Shown one piece after another: positions 41,893 to 50,963 of a DNA stretch of 64,000 nt. Made by a program: the position numbers and the translations under genes. Source of the stretch: Nonomuraea candida (GTDB lineage: Bacteria > Actinomycetota > Actinomycetes > Streptosporangiales > Streptosporangiaceae); assembly GCF_000725485.1 (NCBI RefSeq), contig NZ_JOAG01000037.1:73421-137420 (forward strand), read 5' to 3'. The first letter of the stretch is position 1; every line of letters begins with the position of its first letter. The notes beneath the pieces were generated by a model. The model had not been told where the DNA came from and ran no database searches. It was given only the letters and a program-made list of their open reading frames with translations.

Positions 41893-42798
41893 TTAGTGGA
41901 TGCCCGCGAAAAGATCGTTCTCGCGGTTGTGCGGCTCGCCCAGGCCCCCCGACTCGACCGGCGGCCCCGGCACGGGCGGGCCGGGCACGCCGATGGCCAG
42001 CGTGTAGTGCTCGACGGCCAGCACCTCCTGGCCGATGTTGTTGGACAGGGCGTACCAGGGCGGGTCGACGCTGATCTGCGTGGCGTGCGCGCGCAGCGCC
42101 TCCAGCTTGTTGCCGATCCAGGGACGCGCGTCGATCTCGGTGGTGATGTCCTCGTCGGGACTGCCGAACGGCATGTCGTCGACGTTCTCGACGAGGAAGT
42201 CGACGCCGGAGTCGCGCAGCGCCTCGGCCCCGCGCCGCATGACGGAGCGGGCGACGGCCGTGTGGTAGAACTTCGCGATCTGCCACGGCTCGCCCGCGCC
42301 GAAGCCCGCGGTCGCGGCCAGCTCGAACGCCCTGCGCGCGACCCGATGGGCCTGGATGTGGTCGGGGTGGCCGTAGAAGCCGTTGTCGTCGTAGGTGACC
42401 AGGACCTGGGGGCGTACCTCGCGGATGACCTTGACCAGCTCTCCGGCGGCCTCGTCGAGGTCGGCGCGCCAGAACGCCCGCGGGTGCTCGTTGGAGGCCG
42501 CGCCCATCATGCCCGAGTCGCGCCAGCGGCCGGGCTCGCCCAGGAAGCGGTGGTCCTCGACGCCGAGCGCCTGGCAGGCCGCGGCCAGCTCACCGACGCG
42601 GTACGGCCCGAGCGCGTCGTCCTGATCGGCGGCCAGATGCGCGAGGTCCTTGGGGATGATCTCCCCCTCCTCGCCGAGCGTGCACGTCACCAGCGTCACG
42701 TGGGCGCCCTCCGCGACGTATTTGGCCATGGTCGCGCCGGTGCCGATCGTCTCGTCGTCGGGATGGGCGTGCACGAGCAGCAGCCGTCGGTCAGTCAT
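41893..42798 (-). CDS. mshB: N-acetyl-glucosaminyl-inositol deacetylase (MshB)
   Basis: About 301 residues of the PIG-L/LmbE family: [20 protein letters not shown] (AHPDDE zinc motif), [12 protein letters not shown], and [20 protein letters not shown], which supplies the third ligand. Length and the long middle part match MshB rather than the Mca amidase. It deacetylates GlcNAc-inositol, the second step of mycothiol synthesis, in the cytosol. The DUF6113 gene follows. Divergent from the S9 peptidase, leaving only about 33 bases between start codons, so their promoters must overlap or lie in the coding ends. Confidence 0.9.
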   Translation of the reverse strand: MTDRRLLLVHAHPDDETIGTGATMAKYVAEGAHVTLVTCTLGEEGEIIPKDLAHLAADQDDALGPYRVGELAAACQALGVEDHRFLGEPGRWRDSGMMGAASNEHPRAFWRADLDEAAGELVKVIREVRPQVLVTYDDNGFYGHPDHIQAHRVARRAFELAATAGFGAGEPWQIAKFYHTAVARSVMRRGAEALRDSGVDFLVENVDDMPFGSPDEDITTEIDARPWIGNKLEALRAHATQISVDPPWYALSNNIGQEVLAVEHYTLAIGVPGPPVPGPPVESGGLGEPHNRENDLFAGIH

Positions 42799-42831
42799 GC
42801 CCACGAGCCTAGCAATGGCAGGATTGACGCC

Positions 42832-44898
42832 ATGAGCGAGAGCTTTCCGCGCCTGTCTGCCAGGACCCGCCGGTTCACTCTGGGCGTGCCCAGAGGCTTC
42901 ACGATCTCCCCGGACGGCGGCCGGGTGGTGTTCCTGCGGACCAGGTCGGGCACCGACCCGGTGACCTGTCTGTGGGAGCTCGACACCGCCACCCACGTCG
43001 AGCGCCTGGTCGTCGACCCGCGCACGCTCCACTCCTCCGACGAGGAGGACCTGCCGCCGGAGGAGCGCGCCAGGCGCGAGCGCAGCCGCGAGGCGGCGGG
43101 CGGCGTGGTGGCCTACGCCACCGACGCCGGCGTGACGCGGGCCTGCTTCGCCCTGTCCGGCGGGCTCTACACGGTGGAGCTGGCGAGCGGGCAGACGCGC
43201 AGGCTCGACACGCCGGGCGCGGTGATCGACCCCCGCCTGTCCCCCGACGGGCGACATGTCGCCTACGTCACCGGTGGCGCGCTGCGCGTGCAGGATCTGC
43301 TCTCGGGCGAGGACCGCGCGCTGGCCGAGCCGGAGTCGCCGACCGTGACCTACGGGCTGGCCGAGTTCATCGCCGCCGAGGAGATGGACCGGATGCGCGG
43401 CCACTGGTGGGCGCCGTCGGGCGACGCGCTGCTGGTCGAACGCGCCGACGAGGCTCCCGTCCAGGTCTGGCACATCGCCGACCCGGCCAACCCCGACCGC
43501 CCGCCGGCGGCCCAGCGCTACCCGGCCGCGGGCACGCCCAACGCCCGCACCGAGCTGTTCGTGCTGGGGCTCGACGGGTCGCGGGTGGCGGTGCCGTACG
43601 ACGAGGAATACCTCGCCACCGCGTCCTGGGACTCCCACGCGCTGTCGATCGTGACGCTGACCCGCGACCAGCGCACGATGCGGCTGTTCGAGATCGACCC
43701 GGCGACGGGCGCCGCCACGCTCGTCCGCGAGGACACCGACCCCGCCTGGGTCGACATCGTCGCCGGCGTGCCCGCGCACCTCGACGACGGCTCCCTCGTC
43801 TGGGTGGCCAACTCCGAGGGCGGCCACCGGCTGTTCGTGGGCGACCGCGCGGTCACCCCGCCCACGCTCCAGGTGCGGGCCGTGCTCGACGTCGACCACG
43901 ACAGCGTGCTGTTCAGCGCGAGCGGCGACCCGACCGAGATCCACCTGTGGACATGGGACGGCCACTCGCTGCTGCCCGTCTCGACCCGTTCCGGGGTGTT
44001 CTCCGGGCGGATGTCGGGCGGGGTCGGCGTGCTGACCGAGCAGAGCCTCGACGCCGAGGGCGTCTCCACCACCGTCGTGCGCCGTGACGGCATGGCCGTG
44101 CCGATCCCGTCCTACGCCGAGCGCCCCGGCCTCGACCTGCGCGTCTCGCTGGGCCGCTCCGGCCGCCGCGAGCTGGCCACCGCCGTGGTGCTGCCCTCCT
44201 GGCACGAGCAGGGCTCGGGCAAGCTGCCGGTGCTCATGGACCCGTACGGCGGGCCGCACGCCCAGCGGGTGCTCAACAGGCGCGGCGCCTTCCTGGAGAG
44301 CCAGTGGTTCGCCGAGCAGGGCTTCGCCGTCATCGTGGCCGACGGCCGCGGCACCCCGGGCCGGGGCACGGAGTTCGAGCGCGCCGTGCTCAACGACCTG
44401 GCCACCCCCGCGCTGGAGGACCAGATCGACGCGCTGCACGGCGTGGCCGAGCAATACCCCGACGACCTCGACCTGACGCGGGTGGCCATCCGCGGCTGGT
44501 CGTTCGGCGGCTTCCTGGCCGCGCTCGCGGTGCTGCGCCGCCCCGACGTCTTCCACGCGGCGGTGGCGGGCGCGCCGGTGACGGACTGGCGGCTCTACGA
44601 CACCTGCTACACCGAGCGCTACCTGGGCGATCCGGGCGAGCAGCCGGAGGTCTACGAGAAGTCGTCGCTGTTCGCCGACGCGGCCAAGCTGGAGCGGCCC
44701 CTGCTGCTGATCCACGGTCTGGCCGACGACAACGTCGTGGCCGCCCACACCCTCCGCCTCTCCTCGGCCCTGCTGGCGGCCGGCCGCCAGCACAGCGTGC
44801 TGCCGCTGTCGGGGGTGACGCACATGACGCCGCAGGAGGTCGTCGCGGAGAACCTCCTCCTGCTGCAGGTGGACTTCCTGAAGAAGTCCCTGGGCTGA
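42832..44898 (+). CDS. S9-family prolyl oligopeptidase/dipeptidyl peptidase
   Basis: About 688 residues. The N-terminal half is a beta-propeller of DPP-IV type ([55 protein letters not shown] with the paired glutamates that hold the substrate N-terminus). The hydrolase half has [26 protein letters not shown] (nucleophile Ser about 555), [12 protein letters not shown] (Asp) and GVTHMTPQE (His). It should release dipeptides after proline or alanine from peptide N-termini. No signal peptide, so cytosolic. A long hairpin follows the stop. Confidence 0.92.
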   Translation: MSESFPRLSARTRRFTLGVPRGFTISPDGGRVVFLRTRSGTDPVTCLWELDTATHVERLVVDPRTLHSSDEEDLPPEERARRERSREAAGGVVAYATDAGVTRACFALSGGLYTVELASGQTRRLDTPGAVIDPRLSPDGRHVAYVTGGALRVQDLLSGEDRALAEPESPTVTYGLAEFIAAEEMDRMRGHWWAPSGDALLVERADEAPVQVWHIADPANPDRPPAAQRYPAAGTPNARTELFVLGLDGSRVAVPYDEEYLATASWDSHALSIVTLTRDQRTMRLFEIDPATGAATLVREDTDPAWVDIVAGVPAHLDDGSLVWVANSEGGHRLFVGDRAVTPPTLQVRAVLDVDHDSVLFSASGDPTEIHLWTWDGHSLLPVSTRSGVFSGRMSGGVGVLTEQSLDAEGVSTTVVRRDGMAVPIPSYAERPGLDLRVSLGRSGRRELATAVVLPSWHEQGSGKLPVLMDPYGGPHAQRVLNRRGAFLESQWFAEQGFAVIVADGRGTPGRGTEFERAVLNDLATPALEDQIDALHGVAEQYPDDLDLTRVAIRGWSFGGFLAALAVLRRPDVFHAAVAGAPVTDWRLYDTCYTERYLGDPGEQPEVYEKSSLFADAAKLERPLLLIHGLADDNVVAAHTLRLSSALLAAGRQHSVLPLSGVTHMTPQEVVAENLLLLQVDFLKKSLG

Positions 44899-44904
44899 CC
44901 TCTC

Positions 44905-44943
44905 CCGGCCCGGGCCCGGCCACACGAGCCGCGCCCGGGCCGG
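44905..44943 (+). terminator. 11 bp-stem hairpin after the S9 peptidase
   Basis: CCGGCCCGGGC (44905-44915) pairs perfectly with 44933-44943 around a 17-base loop, starting seven bases after the stop codon. Confidence 0.65.
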
Positions 44944-45018
44944 CCCACCTGAGCCGGCCGTCCACCATCGACGACCCGAGACTGTCGACCACCCCGAGCC
45001 GGTCGTCTGCCTTTTGGG

Positions 45019-45082
45019 CAAACCACGGTCTGACAACCCCTGGTCCTACGCGCCCCCTCCGAAGACCAAACCCTGGTCTGAC
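45019..45082. promoter_or_regulatory. three-copy repeat, candidate operator
   Basis: CAAACCACGGTCTGAC (45019-45034) and CAAACCCTGGTCTGAC (45067-45082) differ at two of 16 bases; a weaker third copy lies at 45034-45049. The last copy contains an inverted repeat, AGACC-N7-GGTCT (45063-45079). They end 27 bases before the GTG of the secreted hydrolase, a sensible operator position. Confidence 0.4.
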
Positions 45083-45108
45083 GCGATCCGGCCCTCCGCT
45101 CCGGCATC

Positions 45109-46731
45109 GTGAACGCCATGTTCAAGCCCCTCGCCCTCACCCTCGCCCTGCTCAGCGCGGCCGCACAGCCGGCGACGGCCACCACCACGGCAACCACCAC
45201 GGCAACCAAGCCGATCGCCTCCTCCACCGCCCCGGCCACAGCTGGGAGCACCATCCCCACCCCGCCGAGAGAGTCCGCGACCGCCGCCCCACCAGAAGGG
45301 CCTGGGGCCGCGACGCTCAAGTGGCAGCCCTGCCCCCATGACAAGATCGGCATGGAGTGTGCCGACCTCCAGGTCCCGGTCAACTGGCAGAAACCCGACG
45401 GCCGCAAGATCACCCTCAAGCTGGGCCGCCTGAAGGCCACGGGAGGCGCGGAGGCCAAGCCGAGCCGCGCAGACGCACAAGGCACACCGAACCCTCGGAA
45501 GAGCACCGCAGACCCGGGAGGCCGGCCGAGCCCCGTGAAGGCCGCGGGAGACGCGGGAGGGTCGGTCCTGGTGGCCTACGGCGGTCCGGGCGGCCCCGGC
45601 ATCGCGATGACGCAGTCCCTCCCCCACTGGTGGGCTGAGCTGCGCAAAACCATGGACATCGTCACGTGGGACACCCGCGGCTACGGCGGCGAGCAGTTCC
45701 AGGGCCTCAGCACGGGCCTGCCGTGCGCGTGGACCCGCATCCCCATCGCCGACTTCCCGGAGGACGACGCCGACTTCGGCCGCCTGTCCGACACCAACCG
45801 CGGCTACGCCGAAGCGTGCCGGCTCAAAGACCCCGAGCTGTTCGCCAACATGAGCTCGGCCGACCACGCCAGAGACATGGAGGCGATCAGGCAGGCCCTC
45901 GGCGACGACAAGCTCAACTACTACGGCGCCTCCTACGCGGGCTTCTACGGCCAGTCCTATGCCCGCCTGTTCCCCGGCCGCGTCCGCACGATGGTCCTGG
46001 ACGGCACGCTCAACCACAGCACCGCCGACTGGTCCCGGGAGCTGGAGGAGTCGGCGAGGTCCAACGAGCGCTCCATGCGGCGCTTCTTCACCTGGTGCGC
46101 CACCAACGGCTGCGAGGACGTGCCCGGCCTCTGGCGCAGGCTGATCGCCAAAGCCGACCGCACCCCCATCCCCACCAAGACGGCCAACGTCGCCTACCGG
46201 ACGGCCGACCTCCAGTCCTTCGCCCTCGGCCTGGCCCGTCAGGGCGTCCAGGGCTGGCCTCGCCTGGCCCAGGCGATCAGGAAGGCGAGCAGGGGCGACG
46301 CCTCCGACTTCGTGCCCTCCCGCGGTGCCCGCTACCCCGACCAGGCCACCCCGGTCACCGAATGCACCGACTGGCCCCGCTTCGCCGACCACAAGGAGTT
46401 GACCGCCGCCCTCAGCCGACTGCGCAAGGCGGCCCCCGACACGGGCGCGGCCAACACCCTGGCCTCGGCCACCCTCGGCTGCATCGGCTGGCCCGTGCCG
46501 GTCACCAACCCGCCCGCCGCCCTTCCCAAGAGCCTCCCGCCCCTGCTCGGAGCAGGCGCGTGGGGCGAGTCAGAGGCGTCCGAACGCCTCCTCTCCCAGG
46601 TCCCGGGCAGCGTGACGATCCACCACGACGGCCCCGGCCACACCCTCTACGGCACCAACCCCTGCGCCCGCGACCACATCAACCACTACCTCACCACGGG
46701 CACCCTCCCCCCACCCAAAACCCACTGCTGA
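45109..46731 (+). CDS. secreted alpha/beta hydrolase (tripeptidyl aminopeptidase/SlpD-like), catalytic Asp region altered
   Basis: 540 residues (ATG at 45118 is an alternative start). Signal peptide about 1-25, then a Thr/Pro/Ala-rich linker. WQPCPHDKIGMECADLQVPV, SVLVAYGGPGGPGIA, VTWDTRGYGG and the nucleophile elbow YGASYAGFYGQSYARLFPGR match the mycelial tripeptidyl aminopeptidase family; HHDGPGHTLYG holds the His and Cys pairs end the protein. The loop that normally carries LDPVTPY reads LLGAGAWGESEAS, so the acid member of the triad is missing. A 35-residue Ala/Pro/Lys insertion (about 113-148) also breaks an otherwise conserved strand pair. Activity may be reduced. Confidence 0.82.
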   Translation: MNAMFKPLALTLALLSAAAQPATATTTATTTATKPIASSTAPATAGSTIPTPPRESATAAPPEGPGAATLKWQPCPHDKIGMECADLQVPVNWQKPDGRKITLKLGRLKATGGAEAKPSRADAQGTPNPRKSTADPGGRPSPVKAAGDAGGSVLVAYGGPGGPGIAMTQSLPHWWAELRKTMDIVTWDTRGYGGEQFQGLSTGLPCAWTRIPIADFPEDDADFGRLSDTNRGYAEACRLKDPELFANMSSADHARDMEAIRQALGDDKLNYYGASYAGFYGQSYARLFPGRVRTMVLDGTLNHSTADWSRELEESARSNERSMRRFFTWCATNGCEDVPGLWRRLIAKADRTPIPTKTANVAYRTADLQSFALGLARQGVQGWPRLAQAIRKASRGDASDFVPSRGARYPDQATPVTECTDWPRFADHKELTAALSRLRKAAPDTGAANTLASATLGCIGWPVPVTNPPAALPKSLPPLLGAGAWGESEASERLLSQVPGSVTIHHDGPGHTLYGTNPCARDHINHYLTTGTLPPPKTHC

Positions 46732-46814
46732 CCCACCCCAAGGGTGGTGGTGAGGCCCAGAAGGGAGTGATCTCAGGCGTCAGGAGGAGGCGGCGGCGGT
46801 GCGTGGAAGGCCAG

Positions 46815-47030
46815 CAGGTGACGGTCGTGGGTGTCCGGAAGAGGGCGGTCGTGGGTGTCCGGGAGAGGGCGGTCGTGGAGGTCCAGGAGAGGGCGGTCGT
46901 GGAGGTCCAGGAGGTGGCAGTCGTGGGGATCCAGGAGAGGGCGGTCGTGGAGGTCCAGGAGGTGGCAGTCGTGGGGGCCCAGGAGGTGACGATCGTGGAG
47001 GTCCAGGAAGTGGCAGTCGTGGGGTCAGGA
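46815..47030. repeat. 9 x 24 bp tandem repeat at the 3' end of an ABC gene
   Basis: Nine units of exactly 24 bp, each built around gtcgtgg and ending in a tcc(a/g)g block. The last unit runs over the stop codon of the ABC gene at 47025. The period keeps frame on both strands, producing repetitive open frames (Gly/Arg-rich or Pro-rich) that I do not regard as genes. It fills most of the 293-base gap to the hydrolase gene. Confidence 0.9.
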
Positions 47031-48782
47031 GGGGGTGGCCGTGGGGGTGCCGTGCCAGCTGCGCCAGAGGGCCGCGTACGAGCCGCCCTCCGCCACCAGG
47101 TCCTCGTGCGCTCCCAGCTCGCTGATCCGCCCGTCCTCGACCACGGCCACCCGGTCGGCGTCGTGCGCCGTGTAGAGCCGGTGGGCGATGGCGATCACGG
47201 TGCGTCCTTCCAGGACGGCGGCCAGCGAGCGTTCCAGGTGCCTGGCGGCCCGGGGGTCGATGAGGGAGGTGGCCTCGTCCAGGACCAGGGTGTGGGGGTC
47301 GGCGAGCACGAGGCGGGCGAGCGCGAGTTGCTGCGCCTGGGCGGGCGGCACGGCGAGCCCGCCCGAGCCGACCTCGGTGTCCAGGCCCGAGGGCAGTCCC
47401 TGCACCCAGTCCAGCGCGTCCACCGCCTCCAGGGCCTTGAGCACGGCCGGGTCGGGGGCGTCGGGGCGGGCGATGAGCAGGTTGTCGCGGAGCGTCCCCT
47501 TGAAGACGTGGTGCTCCTGGGTGACGAGCGCGACGTGCCCGCGCAGGGCGTCGAGCGGCAGCTCCACCAGCGGCGCCCCGCCCACGGTGACGGAGCCGGT
47601 GCGCGGCCCGTGGATGCCGGCCAGCAGCCGCCCCAGCGTCGACTTCCCGGCCCCGGAGGGCCCGACCATGGCCAGCCGCTCCCCGGGCCGTACGGTGAGC
47701 GAGACGCCGTGCAGGACGTCCCGCCCCTCGCGGTAGGCGTACCGCACGTCGGTCGCCTCCAGCAGCTCGCCGGCGGGCCGCGCCGTGGTGGCCGAGCGGT
47801 CGTCGGGCACGTTGGCCACGCCGAGCAGCCGCGCCATCGAGGCCGCGCCCACCTGCAGCTCGTCGATCCACATGAGGAAGCGGTCGAGCGGGTCGATGAG
47901 CTGCTGGGCGTAGAGCGTGGCGGTGGTCACCTGGTCCAGCTCGACCCACGAGTTGGTGTAGAAGAGCCCGCCGACCAGCAGCGCCGCCACCACGGGGATG
48001 ACGTAGCCCAGCTCGACGGCGGGATACCAGGTGGTGCGCAGGCGCAGGGTGTACCTCTCGGCGGCGTAGGAGCGGGCGATGTCCCGGTCCGTACGCAGCC
48101 GCCGCCGCTCCCGCAGCCCCAGCGCCTCCACGGCCCTGGCGCCCTCGACGGTCTCGGCCAGCCCTTCGGTCATGTCGGCGTAGGCGGCGTTCTCGCGGAG
48201 GTAGCCGTCGCGCGCCCGGCGCAGATACCACCGGGTGGAGATCGCGATCATCGGCCCGGCCACCAGCATCGGCAGCATGATCAGCGGGCTGACCAGCAGC
48301 AGCGCGCCGATGGTGATCGTGAACGTGACGACGGCGATCAGCGTCTCCGGCACGGCGTGCCGCACGGTCCGCGACAGGGCGTCCACGTCGCGGGAGGTCC
48401 GGGTGATGAGGTCGCCGGAGCCGGCCCGTTCGACGGTCGACAGGGGCAGGCCGAGCACCCGGTCCACGAACTCCTCGCGCAGCTCGGCCAGCACCTTCTC
48501 GCCGAGCTTGGCGGAGGCCAGCACCGCATACCTCGTCAGGACGCCCTGCAGCAGCAGGAACACCCCGATGGCGGCGGCGACCACGGCGACGTTGACCGGG
48601 GTGCCGTGCTGGATGTCCTCGACCAGCCGGCCGAGCTGCCAGGGCACGACCAGCCCGGCGACGGCGGCCAGGCCGTGCAGGGCGAGAGCGGTGGCGAGCG
48701 CCCGGGGATATTTCAGCGTCAGCCGCCTGGCGTAGGCGCGCACCTGTTTGCGATCGGCGACCGGCAGGATCTCTCGTGCCAT
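47025..48782 (-). CDS. ABC exporter half-transporter with intact Walker motifs and degenerate signature
   Basis: 585 residues: six membrane helices (about 25-300; VEDIQHG, SRDVDALSRTVRHAVPETLI) and an ATPase domain with Walker A GPSGAGKSTLGRLLAG, a Q-loop VTQEHHVFKGTLRDNL, Walker B TLVLDEATSLID and the H-loop IAIAHRLYTAHDADR. The LSGGQ signature is replaced by VPPAQAQQ. The upstream gene has the opposite defects, so the two form a heterodimer with one working composite ATP site. Exported substrate unknown (lipid, peptide or drug). Start is 6 bases after the partner's stop. Confidence 0.9.
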   Translation of the reverse strand: MAREILPVADRKQVRAYARRLTLKYPRALATALALHGLAAVAGLVVPWQLGRLVEDIQHGTPVNVAVVAAAIGVFLLLQGVLTRYAVLASAKLGEKVLAELREEFVDRVLGLPLSTVERAGSGDLITRTSRDVDALSRTVRHAVPETLIAVVTFTITIGALLLVSPLIMLPMLVAGPMIAISTRWYLRRARDGYLRENAAYADMTEGLAETVEGARAVEALGLRERRRLRTDRDIARSYAAERYTLRLRTTWYPAVELGYVIPVVAALLVGGLFYTNSWVELDQVTTATLYAQQLIDPLDRFLMWIDELQVGAASMARLLGVANVPDDRSATTARPAGELLEATDVRYAYREGRDVLHGVSLTVRPGERLAMVGPSGAGKSTLGRLLAGIHGPRTGSVTVGGAPLVELPLDALRGHVALVTQEHHVFKGTLRDNLLIARPDAPDPAVLKALEAVDALDWVQGLPSGLDTEVGSGGLAVPPAQAQQLALARLVLADPHTLVLDEATSLIDPRAARHLERSLAAVLEGRTVIAIAHRLYTAHDADRVAVVEDGRISELGAHEDLVAEGGSYAALWRSWHGTPTATPS

Positions 48783-48788
48783 CGGGTC

Positions 48789-50477
48789 TCAGTCCTCCCC
48801 GCGCGTCACGGTGGCGGCGTATTCGGGCGAGCTGTCGAGCAACTGCCGGTGGGTCCCCTCTGCGAGCACGCGTCCGTCCGCCACGTACATCACGTGGTCG
48901 ACCCGGTCCAGCACCAGCGGGCTGGTCGTGCAGATCATGGTGGTCCGCCCGGCGCGGGCCTCGGCCAGGCGTTCGGCGATGCGGGCCTCGCTGTGGGCGT
49001 CCACGGCGCTGGTGGGCTCGACCAGGATGAGCACCTCGGGGTCGGCCAGCAGCGCCCTGGCCAGGCGCAGCCGCTGCTGCTGCCCGCCGGAGAACTCCCG
49101 CCCCGCCTCGGCCACCTCGGCGTCGAGGCCGTCGGGCAGGGCTTCGACGATGTCGGTGGCGCAGGCCGCGTGCAGCGCCCGGCGCACCTCCTCGTCGGTG
49201 GCCTTGCCGCGCACGTCGAGCTCGTCGCGGAGGCGGCCGTTGAACAGCCGGGCGCCGTTGTCGGCGACCAGGATGCGGGAGCGGACCTCCTCGATGGGCA
49301 GGGTGCGCAGCTCCACCGTGCCGAAGGTGACGTCACCGTCGGCGTAGCGGCCCAGGCGGTCGGCGATGACGATGGCGTCGTCGGGTTCGGCCGCGGCCAC
49401 GGCGGTCAGCATGCCGGGCTGGAGCGTCACCCCGCTGTAGGAGTCGCGCAGCACGCCGCCCTCGCTCGTGCCGGTGCCGCCGGTGACCTCGGGCTCGATC
49501 GACAGGATGCCGATCACCCGGCCGGCCGCCACGTGGCCCTTGGTGAGCTTGTCGGCCGCCTCGGTGAGGGTGCGCATGGGGCCGATGAGGAAGACCGCGT
49601 ACAGGTAGAACGAGACGAGCTGCCCGGTGGGGATGTCGCCCGCGACGGCGAACGTGGCGCCGATGCCGGTGACGATCGCGATGAGCAGCCCCGGCAGCAC
49701 GATCTGGGCGCCTTCGAGCACCGACTCGACGACCGAGACGCGCACCCCGGCCTGCCGCAGGCGTTGCGAGCCGGAGCGATAGCGGTCGGCGAACACCTGC
49801 TCCCCGCCGATGCCGCGCAGCACCCGCAGCCCCGCCACGATGTCGGCGGCCCTGGTGGACAGCTCGCCCGACAGCTCCCGCTGCGCCTGCTGGCGCCGGT
49901 GCAGCGGGCGCAGCAGCGGCCCGACGGCGGCGGCCATGATCGGCACCCCGAAGAGCACCAGCAGTCCCAGCGGCAGCGAGGCCGAGATGAGGATCACGGT
50001 GACGGCGACGATGGCCAGGACCGAGCCCGTGCCGCGCAGCAGGATGTCCATGGCGTTGCCGATGTGGGCGATGTCGGAGTTGCCGACGCTCACGACCTCG
50101 CCGGTGGACAGCCGCTTCGGCAGCGTGGCGCCGAGCTTGGCGGCGTGCTTGGAGGTGAGCTGGACCGTACGGTAGGCGGCGGCCAGCCAGTTGTAGACCG
50201 CCATCCGGTGCCGCATGATCCCGCTGAGCGCCTGGATCAGCCCGAGCCCGAGCAGGACACCCGACCACAGCAGCAGCCCCTCGGTGTCCTTGGCGGTGAC
50301 GGCGTCGATGCCCTTGCCGAGCACGGCCGGCATGAGCGCCTGCACCAGCATCCACAGGATCGCGAAGCCGATGCCCATGAGAAGGGGAAGCGTCTGCCGC
50401 CGCGCCGTCCACCAGAGGTAGTGGAGGGGGCTGCGGATGTCGGGCACGCCGGAATCGGCCTCGGGAAGGGAGCGCAT
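48789..50477 (-). CDS. ABC exporter half-transporter with degenerate Walker A and B
   Basis: About 562 residues from the ATG at 50477. Six membrane helices (about 20-300; SLPLGLLVLFGVPIMAAAVG) and an ATPase domain in which Walker A has become VAAAEPDDAIVIADRLGRY and Walker B VLILVEPTSAVD, with Val for the Mg-binding Asp, while the signature FSGGQQQRLRLARALL is intact. It cannot bind ATP normally and serves as the signature donor for its partner at 47025. Such degenerate subunits recur in actinobacteria. The leader before the ATG has a GGGGAGG too far upstream (about 17 bases) to be ideal. Confidence 0.9.
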   Translation of the reverse strand: MRSLPEADSGVPDIRSPLHYLWWTARRQTLPLLMGIGFAILWMLVQALMPAVLGKGIDAVTAKDTEGLLLWSGVLLGLGLIQALSGIMRHRMAVYNWLAAAYRTVQLTSKHAAKLGATLPKRLSTGEVVSVGNSDIAHIGNAMDILLRGTGSVLAIVAVTVILISASLPLGLLVLFGVPIMAAAVGPLLRPLHRRQQAQRELSGELSTRAADIVAGLRVLRGIGGEQVFADRYRSGSQRLRQAGVRVSVVESVLEGAQIVLPGLLIAIVTGIGATFAVAGDIPTGQLVSFYLYAVFLIGPMRTLTEAADKLTKGHVAAGRVIGILSIEPEVTGGTGTSEGGVLRDSYSGVTLQPGMLTAVAAAEPDDAIVIADRLGRYADGDVTFGTVELRTLPIEEVRSRILVADNGARLFNGRLRDELDVRGKATDEEVRRALHAACATDIVEALPDGLDAEVAEAGREFSGGQQQRLRLARALLADPEVLILVEPTSAVDAHSEARIAERLAEARAGRTTMICTTSPLVLDRVDHVMYVADGRVLAEGTHRQLLDSSPEYAATVTRGED

Positions 50478-50939
50478 AGCCTGACAACATTGACAAGCCT
50501 CCCCACCACCCTGCAAACCATTTTCGTTGTCCGGACTCCCGTGAGTCTCAGCAAACCCAGGCCGGCGAGCAGGCGGGGCCGGCGAGAGCGCCATGACGAC
50601 CGGGCTTCGGTCCTTTCGGCAGTTCCCGACCCGCAGGTAAGGGTGAGAGTGAGAAAGGTGGGCACCACGCGCGGGCCGGTCCCAGGGGAGGATGCCGAAG
50701 GCGCGCACCACGCGCGGGCCGGCCTCAGGAAAGGGCGCGGAAGGCGCACCACATGTGGGCAGGTCTCAGGGATGGGTGCCGAAGGCGCGCACCACGCGCG
50801 GGCCGGCCCGAGGAGAGGATGCCGAAGGCGCACACCACACGCCAGCCGGCCCCAGGGGGAGAATGGCGAGGGCGCACACCACACGCCAGCCGGCCCCAGG
50901 GGGAGAATGGCGAGGGCGCGCACCACGCGCGGGCCGGTC
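50478..50939. other. 462-base gap between the ABC genes and narK
   Basis: About 185 bases next to the ABC start, where its promoter should lie (50478-50662), then the 43 bp repeat array (50663-50963) reaching over the end of narK. GTCCGGAC at 50528-50535 is a perfect 8 bp palindrome but is not otherwise supported as an operator. No gene is credible here: the open frames change across units because the period is not a multiple of three. Confidence 0.6.
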
Positions 50940-50963
50940 TCAGGGGAGGGTGCGGAAGGCGCG
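50663..50963. repeat. seven-unit tandem repeat of 41-44 bp at the 3' end of narK
   Basis: Units begin caccac at 50663, 50706, 50747, 50790, 50833, 50877 and 50921 (periods 43, 41, 43, 43, 44, 44). Most contain CGCGC-ACCAC-GCGCG, a small hairpin; units 5 and 6 differ on both sides and can still form a shorter GGCG/CGCC stem. The last unit extends 24 bases into the narK coding end. Confidence 0.9.

Noticed and set aside
46799..47125. Gly/Arg-rich protein from the 24 bp repeats
   Set aside because: The frame is open only because the repeat period is a multiple of three; no ribosome site and it overlaps the ABC gene in antisense.
50663..50963. CRISPR array
   Set aside because: Units are contiguous with no unique spacers and no cas genes are present.
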